Source: Prorocentrum cordatum (taxonomy: Eukaryota; Sar; Dinophyceae; Prorocentrales; Prorocentraceae). Taken from it: a DNA stretch of 64,000 nucleotides. Numbering within the stretch: position 1 is the first letter of the stretch; each line of letters starts with the position of its first letter. Shown here piece after piece: positions 56,512 to 64,000 of this stretch. Made by a program: the position numbers and the translations under genes. Below the pieces are notes generated by a model, which saw only the letters and a list, made by a program, of their open reading frames with translations, searched no databases and was not told the DNA's origin. The stretch covers positions 1 to 64,000 of the forward strand of contig CAUYUJ010003681.1 in assembly GCA_963575745.1 (NCBI GenBank). The letters are read 5' to 3'.

Positions 56512-56685
56512 AGGAGGGAAAAGAACATACAGACACAATTCATCGCCGACCCCCTAGAACATATGGGAAAATATGGTAAGTGGGGTGAAGACAAAAAAAA
56601 AACAGCAACTATTGGAAAAGATCAGGAATTCTAGCACTTGTGTCTAATAACGCGTGTGTCCCAGGGCCCCTTCAGAGATTGCCAA
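56512..56685 (+). repeat. Dispersed repeat, copy 2 (partner at 30.2 kb)
   Basis: Shares AGGAGGGAAAA, CAGACACAA, ATATGGGAAAA, AAGTGGGGTGAAGAC, CACTTGTGTCT and CAGGGCCCCTTC in order with 30219-30425. This copy lacks the TATATA/CTCTCT insertion. Confidence 0.75.
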
Positions 56686-57199
56686 ACACATGCTCGGGCT
56701 GTATGATTTTTTTTAAATGCGGGCGGGCAAAGTAATGTTTCTGATGAGCCATACACGTTTCTAACGTTGCTATGCTGAAAGCGTGTTCAGACGAGTGTGC
56801 TTGGTATGGTGTCGATGTGTGCGCGCATGTGGGCTTGCTGAGTTTTTGCACAAGTGCCATTGACCAACTACCTTTTGGGATGCACGGGCGCGCGCGCATT
56901 GTAGAATCAGTGCTACTTAGCAGGGGTGAATGGGGGTGTCGGTACCGGACTGGCTGGCATGGTCTGAGTTCATACGGAAATCGTCGGAGGGGGGGGCAGA
57001 ATTATCCGTAAGTTGAAGTGTCCCAGTGCATATCTTCAACCCCGGGGGGGGGAGGGTGGCGGAGTGTATCCAAATGCATGCAGCCACTTGCGGCAATTCC
57101 CGCCACCGTGCCAGCCCAGCAGTGTGGGCGGTGAGTGTTCGAGGGGGCACGGGAGGCCGTCAAGTGTGCCACCTCTTGTCCACCGGCTTGGGGAAGCCA
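56686..57199. other. Unique spacer, no gene
   Basis: Contains a G-run at 57044-57054; nothing else is recognisable. Confidence 0.45.
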
Positions 57200-57735
<536 letters not shown>

Positions 57736-57764
57736 GACACCTTTCGTCTTCACAAGTTGAGGAG

Positions 57765-58262
57765 CCCCCATGGAACTCGTTTGGGCCGTCTTGTGACTGT
57801 CTTGGCCTCCTGTGAGCCAGGCTGGGGGGGGGCCTGGGGGGGCTCTTTCGGGCCGTTTTGGGGCCCTCCAGGGCTCTTCTTTGGGCCGTCTTGAGGCCCT
57901 CTTAGACAGTCTTGGGGGCTTCGTGGGCCGTCTTGGAGCCCTTCTGGGCCGTGTTGGGGCCCACGTGGGGGCTTCTTCGGCCGTCTTGGGTTTCTCTGAG
58001 GGGCCTCCTGGGCCGTCTTGGGACATCGGAAGCTTGAGAAGGCGAGAACCCCCAAAACAGGGAAACATGAAGATAACGGATGTTTGTCTCTCGAGGAGCG
58101 TTTGGGAAGGCTCTTCGGGCTCTCTTCGGACGTCTCGAAGGCCTCTTGGGCCGTCTTGGGGCCATCTTGGGCCGTCCTGGAGCGCTCTTGGGCCATATTG
58201 GCGGCCTCGGCCGCCTTAGAAACCATGTTAGGCGTCCTGGACGCCTTGGAGAGCGCTGGGGA
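57765..58262 (+). repeat. TCTTGGGCCGTCTTGG degenerate repeat
   Basis: The best-preserved long copy of the family: GGGCCGTCTTG recurs every 15-35 bases over 500 bp, again directly after a GGA tract. Confidence 0.88.
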
Positions 58263-58674
58263 GGTGTGACGCAGCCTAGGGGGCCTCTGAAAAGGAAGGG
58301 GCAATTCATGCATATATGCGCTTCCCGAGGGGGGTGCCCTGGGAACATTACAGAACTCCTGCCAGGCAACACTTGACATTCTATCACGCCCCAACGTGCC
58401 AGGGGGGCCGGTGGCAGATCGCTAACCCTGGGGGAGCGTGGTGGAGCGCATCTTCCCTTTCGCTGGGGAACTCGGCAGTGTAAACCATGTCGTGTAAGCT
58501 AGGCGGTGTGAATTGGAGGCTGAATACATGGTGTGCAAGCCAAGCTACGTGACGCAGCACATGTTGCTCAGCATATGTGATGCTATGCTATGCTATGTGG
58601 TGCTATGCTATATGGTGTGCAAGCTAAGCTGTGTGGAAAACTGTGTGGTAGCGAAGCTGTTTGTCGCGCAAGCC
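58263..58674 (+). other. Spacer with TGCTATG patch
   Basis: Unique sequence, then ATGCTATGCTATG variants at 58550-58640, similar to 3906-4080. Confidence 0.55.
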
Positions 58675-58950
58675 CCGGGCACGGGGCGCCCACGAGGCGG
58701 CACGGGCGGCAGCGTGGCGCAACCTCGGGACACCGCCCCCCCCCCCCCCTTCCCCCCCCCGCGCGCGGGGCGCCGACGAGGCGCGCCCTCGTGGGCGGCA
58801 CGGGCGGCAGCGCGGCGCCTCCTCGGCACACCCTTTGAGCGAGGGGCGCCCAGGACGCAGCACGGGCGGCAGCGTGGCGCAGCCTCGGGGCGGCCCACCC
58901 AGCGCACGGGGCGCCCACGGGGAGACCACGAGGCGTCACGGGCAGCAGAG
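58675..58950 (+). repeat. Tandem array of a 70-90 bp unit, four copies
   Basis: GGGGCGCC-ACGAGGCG with GGCACGGGCGGCAGCG and TGGCGCA(A/G)CCTCGG recurs from 58684, 58768, 58840 and 58910. A C-run at 58736-58755 interrupts the first unit. Confidence 0.8.
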
Positions 58951-59210
58951 TCGCGAACACCCTGCATTCCCAACCGAGTGCTCAAGCAAGAAGGGTAAGA
59001 CCCCCTACGTGCAGGCATTGTTTGGGTAATCTCGTAACTCGTCTGGCTATCTGACGCTGCTGCTCTCGCCAAAGTTCGTTGGCTCAGGACCTGATCCTCC
59101 AGTTATTTATCCTCTTGTTCCTTCTCGTTTGCCCCTCTTCTTCTCCCTCTCCCTGTCGTCAAGGGACGCAGCCTGTCAGCAACCTCGATCCCCGATCTTC
59201 GGCGGCATAT

Positions 59211-59330
59211 CCCCCCCCCGCTGACACAGAGTATTGTTCAGGTCAGATGGGCGTGGGAGACGTAGGCTCGCAGGAGCGTCGGCGGGCGCGCGCGTACGCC
59301 AGGCAATAGGGGAAGGGGAAGGGGGATGAT
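59211..59330 (+). repeat. Partial unit of the CCCH-derived tandem array
   Basis: GCTGACACAGAGTATTGTTC, AGATGGGCGTGGGAGACGTA, GGAGCGTCGGCGGGC and AGGGGAAGGGGAAG match the 3' end of the units at 59.9-61.4 kb. The GAT expansion has split this copy from the array. Confidence 0.85.
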
Positions 59331-59559
59331 GATGATAATGATTATGATGTTGCTGCTGATGATGATGATGATGATGATGCTGATGCTGATGCTGCTGCTG
59401 CTGCTGATGATGATGCTAGTGATGCGGGTGATGATGGTGACGATGATGATGAGAATGATGATGATGATGTTGTTGATGATGATGAGGATGAGGGGGAGGA
59501 TGATGATGATGATGACGATGAGGATTATTATGACCCTGATGATGATGATAAGGATGATA

Positions 59560-59611
<52 letters not shown>

Positions 59612-59616
59612 GGATG

Positions 59617-59704
<88 letters not shown>

Positions 59705-59815
59705 GGGTGTTGATGGCCATAATGATGGTGATGCTGATGCTGATGCTGATGCTGCTGCTGATGATGATGATGCTGATTATGATAATGCTGCTGATGCTTA
59801 GGATGATGATAAGAC
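59326..59815 (+). repeat. (GAT)n imperfect microsatellite
   Basis: About 490 bp of GAT triplets with GCT and GAG variants. Met, Asp, His or Ile-rich frames are artefacts. Confidence 0.95.
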
Positions 59816-59934
59816 GGAAGAAGGAGGAGGAGGAGGAGGAGGAGGGAGAAGGACGCGGAGAGAGGCGGGCAGCGTCTGCGAGCCGAGAGTGGCAAGATCT
59901 CCGCCACATCGCTCGTGTTCCTAGATGGCCGCCG

Positions 59935-60170
59935 ACGCTCCATCAACCGTCGCGAGGAGCTCTGCCTTCAGGGAGCCTGTCCACGCTGTTGTAATCTCGT
60001 CCTCAGGAGGGTCACGTGCAAGTTTAGAGCACAGTGATGATTTTGTCATCACGGGCGCGCCGACGTCACTGGACAGTTCAGTGGCAAGGTCGACAGTTCA
60101 TAGGTCTTTCCATGGCCACCATCCGGCTCGCATCTGCCACCTCCCACGACGTGTCCCGCGAGATTGGACA
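59935..60170 (+). pseudogene. CCCH zinc-finger remnant, unit 1
   Basis: One frame still reads ELCLQGACPRCCN, LRRVTCKFRAQC and then, after stops, FCHHGRADVTGQ and PWPPSGSHLPPP. These correspond to the finger and Pro-rich parts of the intact gene (54.95-55.17 kb). Stop codons lie between the third Cys and the His, so no finger can form. A 113-codon frame in another phase is a shadow. Confidence 0.8.
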
Positions 60171-60424
60171 AGCCAGAGCCTCCGAGGAGGGAGGGGGCGG
60201 CATCTCCCCCCCGCTGACACAGAGTGTTGTGCAGGTCCGATGGGCGCGGGAGACGTGGGCTCGTAGGAGCGTCGGCGGGCCCGCGCGCAAGGCGGTAGGG
60301 GAAGGGGAAGGAGGAGGAGGAGGAGGAGGAGGAGGGAGAAGGACGCGGAGAGAGGCGGGCAGCGTCTGCGAGCCGAGAGTGGCAAGATCTCCGCCACATC
60401 GCTCGTGTTCCTAGATGGCCGCCG

Positions 60425-60660
60425 ACGCTCCATCAACCGTCGCGAGGAGCTCTGCCTTCAGGGAGCCTGTCCACGCTGTTGTAATCTCGTCCTCAGGAGG
60501 GTCACGTGCAAGTTTAGAGCACAGTGTTGATTTTGTCATCACGGGCGCGCCGACGTCACTGGACAGTTCAGTGGCAAGGTCGACAGTGCATAGGTCTTTC
60601 CATGGCCACCATCCGGCTCGCATCTGCCACCTCCCACGACGTGTCCCGCGAGATTGGACA
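60425..60660 (+). pseudogene. CCCH zinc-finger remnant, unit 2
   Basis: Same remnant as in unit 1. It differs by GTTGATTTTG instead of GATGATTTTG, and by CAGTGCATAG instead of CAGTTCATAG. The stop codons are shared, so decay preceded amplification. Confidence 0.8.
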
Positions 60661-60938
60661 AGCCAGAGCCTCCGAGGAGGGGGGGGGCGGCATCTCCCCC
60701 CCGCTGACACAGAGTGTTGTGCAGGTCCGATGGGCGCGGGAGACGTGGGCTCGTAGGAGCGTCGGCGGGCCCGCGCGCAAGGCGGTAGGGGAAGGGGAAG
60801 GAGGAGGAGGAGGAGGAGGAGGGGGAGGAGGAGGAGGAGGAGGAGGAGGGAGAAGGACGCGGAGAGAGGCGGGCAGCGTCTGCGAGCCGAGAGTGGCAAG
60901 ATCTCCGCCACATCGCTCGTGTTCCTAGATGGCCGCCG

Positions 60939-61175
60939 ACGCTCCATCAACCGTCGCGAGGAGCTCTGCCTTCAGGGAGCCTGTCCACGCTGTTGTAATC
61001 TCGTCCTCAGGAGGGTCACGTGCAAGTTTAGAGCACAGTGTTGATTTTGTCATCACGAGCGCGCCGACGTCACTGGACAGTTCAGTGGCAAGGTCGACAG
61101 TTCATAGGTCTTTCCATGGCCACCATCCGGCTCGCATCTGCCACCTCCCACGACGTGTCCCGCGAGATTGGACAA
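60939..61175 (+). pseudogene. CCCH zinc-finger remnant, unit 3
   Basis: Same remnant. It shares GTTGATTTTG with unit 2, but has CACGAGCGCG where units 1 and 2 have CACGGGCGCG. Confidence 0.8.
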
Positions 61176-61519
61176 GCCAGAGCCTCCGAGGAGGGGGGGG
61201 GCGGCATCTCCCCCCCGCTGACACAGAGTGTTGTGCAGGTCCGATGGGCGCGGGAGACGTGGGCTCGTAGGAGCGTCGGCGGGCCCGCGCGCAAGGCGGT
61301 AGGGGAAGGGGAAGGAGGAGGAGGAGGAGGAGGAGGAGGAGGAGGGAGAAGGACGCGGAGAGAGGCGGGCAGCGTCTGCGAGCCGAGAGTGGCAAGATCT
61401 CCGCCACATCGCTCGTGTGCCTAGATGGCCGCCGACGCTCCGTCGGCCCTTTCTGCACAGATGCCCCTCCTACCTCCCAAACCTTTGCCTTTGCCGTCCC
61501 CTCCCTCCTCCACCTCCCC

Positions 61520-62010
61520 CATCGGGATGTCTTGGGGTCGCTCGGGGGCCTCTGTGGAGCCTTCATGGGGCCTGATTTGCGCCTCTCGGGATCTTGGAGG
61601 CCTGCTGGCGGTCTCAGGGATCATCTTGGGGCGGAGGGCGCGACATGTCAGTTCGAGTTCCCCCTCTTGGAGTCCTCTGTGTGGTGTTGGTCCGTCTGGG
61701 GGCCTCTTGGGCCGTCTTCGGGTCTCTTTCGACCGTCGGGGAGCCCTCTTCGGGGCGTCTTGGAGCGTTTGGGGGCGAGCTTGGGGGTCTCTTGGGCCGT
61801 GCTGGAGCGTCGAAAGCTCGAACAGGCGAGAGCGCTAAACTCGAAGGGGAGTTGGTGGCGCCCTCTTGGGGGGCCTCTCGGACCCCTCTCTTGGGGCGTC
61901 TTGGGCCCCTCGTGGGCCGTCTGGCCGTCCAGAGGCTATCTTGGGCGTCTTGGAGCGATTTTTGGTCGACTCGGGGCCTGGGGCGCCTTGGGGTCCTCTC
62001 AGGCAGTTTT
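61520..62010 (+). repeat. TCTTGGGGCC degenerate repeat
   Basis: GTCTTGGGGTCGCTCGGGGGCC and similar cores run for about 490 bp after the last CCCH-derived unit. Confidence 0.85.
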
Positions 62011-63360
62011 GGGGGACCTCTTGCCTCCGGGAACACCACACGAGCACAACCGCCGAGCCCCGGGACTGAGGGCTGTGGGCCCCTTGGAGAGTATTACCCT
62101 GTTGAACCGCAGAGTGTTGGAAAGACCTGAGGGCACTCCACTTCGTGTTTTAGGGGCACGGTGAAGGATCGAAGAGAAGGCCCGCCTGGCGATAGCGCAC
62201 ACTTTCCTTCATACGTCGAACATCGTCAACTTCAATCTTATGTAGGGGGCCGCCGGCAGGTAGCCTGATACGCCAATTGCACGCTCACCATGGCTGCATT
62301 CCTCTGCGCTGGACCCAGCCAGCTGGCAATTTCAGGACCTTCTGCAGCCCATCACAAGTTGGCAGACTTAGCACTTAGCGCACGTGTGCAGATGTGTCCG
62401 CGCGGTCTTTCGGATTGCACGGTCTTCAGTCGCATGTGCCTCGGCTCGATGCCAGGTATTCTCATGTTTGCCGCGCAGCACCTGCAGTCGCATGTGCCTC
62501 GGCTCGACGCCGGGCATTCTGACGTTTGCCGCGCATCACCTGGACTCCTCATCGCTCCTTCGCTCGCATGTTCCCTATCTTCCCCTTCCGCTTCCACGCT
62601 GGCGCCGAGCAGTTCAGAACGACTGCATATTCTTCCGCCAAGCTGTAGAGGCATCCTGGATGACCTGGATGTGCTCGTGTACGGCGTGGCACTGTGTATA
62701 CCCTCCTGTGCTATCTATCTCACATGGGTACGTCGATCCGCCCTGCCTGCAAAACCTCGGAGACATGAATGGCTGTTGCCTCTCATCTTTGGGTAGGTAC
62801 TGGGTAGCCAATTTGATTTGACGCAGCACTGGCGGCGCTGGCGTGCCATCATATTGGGGCGCCGTTTTTGCAGAAAGGCTGGCCTCGCCTCGCCGCTTCG
62901 CGGTGCGGCCTGCGCGCTCTGCGCGGCCAGGCACCTTTGCCGGTTTGGTCTGGGGTTCCCGATGAAGTCTCGCGACGACGTGGATGACCTCTGCACCGTC
63001 ATCATCTCTGTTGGCATCCTGTGGGGGCGTCTTCAGTCACTGGGGAGGGCGAAGGTATAGGAGGAAGAGGAGGTAGAGGCAGAGGAGAGACGACTTGCAG
63101 GGATGAGAGAGGGAGAGGAGGAAGAAAGGAAGCATTTTCACATATGTGCACTGTTATGAAGTTGCAGTGTACATCATTCAAGCTTGTCTGCGGGGACTCT
63201 GCCCGCAGCGGCCTGGCTTGGGAGCAGGGCTGGGGCTCCCCGAGGGGCACCGTTCGGCGGACTGTCAGGGTCACGTGGGGGCTGTCCCGGAGAGCCAGCT
63301 TGGTCTGGGGTTCCCCCCTCGGCCCGCTCGGCGTCTGAGCCCGTTCGGCCGCCGAATGGG
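62011..63360. other. Spacer with a 58-bp tandem duplication
   Basis: CAGTCGCATGTGCCTCGGCT at 62427 is repeated at 62485, a 58-bp period not divisible by three. An ATG frame at 62290-62796 (168 codons) runs across it, but the two copies are then read in different frames, so I do not call a gene. Nothing else was recognised. Confidence 0.55.
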
Positions 63361-63364
63361 CCGA

Positions 63365-63465
63365 AGAGGAGGAGGAGGAGGAGGAGGAGGAGGAGGAGGA
63401 GGAGGAGGAGGAGGAGGAGGAGGAGGGAGGAGGAGGAGGAGAGGAGGAGGAGGAGGACAAGGTGG
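63365..63465 (+). repeat. (GGA)n tract
   Basis: GGA triplets for about 100 bp. Confidence 0.95.
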
Positions 63466-63701
63466 ATCTTGGCCCGCGCGGCTGCTGAGCGGGCTCGATC
63501 CTGGGTGCGCGCTCGGCAGCCATGCGGGCTCTCGGACGCCAGAAACGGGCCCGAGAGGCAAAAAAGGGCAGCCCTGGGGCGGAGCCGATGCAGCTGACTT
63601 TTGCGCGGCTTCGGGCTGGGTCGGATCTTCGAACCTCCCTCGGCAAGGCCTGGGGGTGGAGGGTTTCTCCGAAGGGGTTGGGCGACCCGTCCTCATCCTC
63701 T
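63466..63701. other. Short spacer resembling 32.4-32.7 kb
   Basis: GGGTTTCTCCGAAGGGG and TGGGCGACCCGTCCTC (63659-63692) closely match 32657-32690; both precede a pyrimidine tract. Confidence 0.6.
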
Positions 63702-63785
63702 GTCTCTCTCTCTCTCTCTCTCTCTCCTCCTCCTCCTCCTCCTCCTCCTCCTCCTCCTCCTCCTCCTCCTCCTCCTCCTCCTCCT
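63702..63785 (+). promoter_or_regulatory. Polypyrimidine tract, likely trans-splice acceptor context
   Basis: (TC)n followed by (TCC)n, over 80 nt without a purine apart from one G. It ends 6 nt before the AG inside the leader relic (CGTAG at 63788-63792). A pyrimidine tract followed by AG is what the trans-splicing machinery uses. Confidence 0.7.
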
Positions 63786-63786
63786 A

Positions 63787-63822
63787 ACGTAGCCATTTTG
63801 GCTCAAACCATTTTGGCTCAAG
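63787..63822 (+). promoter_or_regulatory. Tandem double spliced-leader relic
   Basis: The first copy (63787-63807) matches DinoSL at 19 of 21 positions. The second (63808-63822) is CCATTTTGGCTCAAG, an exact match to the leader after its internal CCGTAG. This full-plus-truncated order is expected when a reinserted mRNA is trans-spliced again at the AG of its relic and then reinserted once more. Confidence 0.93.
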
Positions 63823-63828
63823 GCCAAG

Positions 63829-64000
63829 ATGGTCTCCTCTTCATTGCCTCCACGGGGTAGGCTCCCACCGGCCTCGGCTTTCCGCGCGCTGCCACATCCA
63901 GGGGCTTGCAGCGGCCCAAACGCTTTCCTGCTCATCTTACTGGCCTGGCAGGCGGCCATCCATATCATCCATATTCGCTCGTCGGGCGCTGCTCCGAGCC
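63829..64000 (+). CDS. 5' end of a gene running off the window
   Basis: ATG 63829 lies 6 nt after the double leader relic (context CCAAGATGG). The frame is open for 57 codons to the window edge. The peptide starts MVSSSLPPRGRLPPASAF and has a hydrophobic stretch NAFLLILLAWQAAIHIIHI at residues 32-50, possibly a signal anchor. No family can be named from so little. The leader position, not the peptide, is the argument for a gene. Confidence 0.6.
   Translation, partial: MVSSSLPPRGRLPPASAFRALPHPGACSGPNAFLLILLAWQAAIHIIHIRSSGAAPS

Larger units (their letters stand above)
59820..61445 (+). repeat. Tandem array, three near-identical units of 490-514 bp
   Basis: ATGGCCGCCGACGCTCC recurs at 59925, 60415, 60929 and 61425, giving periods of 490, 514 and 496. 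Units differ by very few substitutions and by the length of an internal GGA tract. After about 61444 the fourth copy diverges. Such similarity points to recent amplification. Confidence 0.96.

Noticed and set aside
62290-62796. 168-codon ATG frame
   Set aside because: It crosses a 58-bp tandem duplication that is read in two different frames, which argues against conserved protein.

Overview
This window looks like nuclear DNA of a GC-rich dinoflagellate. The main evidence is a set of sites resembling the dinoflagellate spliced leader (DinoSL, the 22-nt mRNA leader that begins after its first base with CCGTAGCC and ends GGCTCAAG), one of them a tandem double copy. Supporting evidence: every credible gene lies on the + strand, introns use GC or GA as well as GT donors, the genes belong to families I recall as greatly expanded in dinoflagellates (DDE-transposase-like, C5-methyltransferase-like, zinc-finger/HKR, CCCH), and genes are sparse among very long triplet repeats. 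A Prorocentrum-like genome would fit, but I cannot fix the genus.

Layout. 1-31 kb is almost gene-free. It holds microsatellites (GTG, GAT, ATC, GTC/GGC, a 3.1-kb GTA tract), degenerate tandem arrays, a 155-bp element with terminal inverted repeats and a target-site duplication (16.9 kb), and several arrays of a dispersed minisatellite with a 77-bp core and a conserved tail (13.1, 19.4, 23.4, 25.8-28.3 and 33.1 kb). A broken LINE-type reverse transcriptase with a YADD motif lies at 31.5-32.2 kb. An inverted pair of 15-bp minisatellites lies at 35.4-35.9 kb.

The gene-bearing part is 38-55.4 kb. (1) 38.25-43.48 kb: a large DDE-transposase-like protein broken by one TGA and one frameshift at a T6 run. 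(2) 45.83-47.60 kb: a divergent C5-cytosine-methyltransferase-like protein. (3) 48.20-51.14 kb: a four-exon zinc-finger gene with a large basic and coiled-coil protein. (4) 54.55-55.41 kb: a CCCH zinc-finger protein. A partial gene starts at 63.83 kb and leaves the window. All five have a full or degraded DinoSL-like relic just upstream. This suggests that they descend from trans-spliced mRNAs copied back into the genome. The CCCH family has also left a duplicated 5' fragment (52.6 kb) and a three-unit tandem array of decayed zinc-finger fragments (59.9-61.4 kb).

How the genes work together is not shown by the sequence. The co-directional DDE-like, methyltransferase-like and zinc-finger genes within 13 kb could be a mobile cassette or simply neighbouring members of expanded families. 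No tRNA, rRNA, CRISPR array or bacterial-type operon signal was found. Family assignments rest on motifs and memory of the families, not on a database search.
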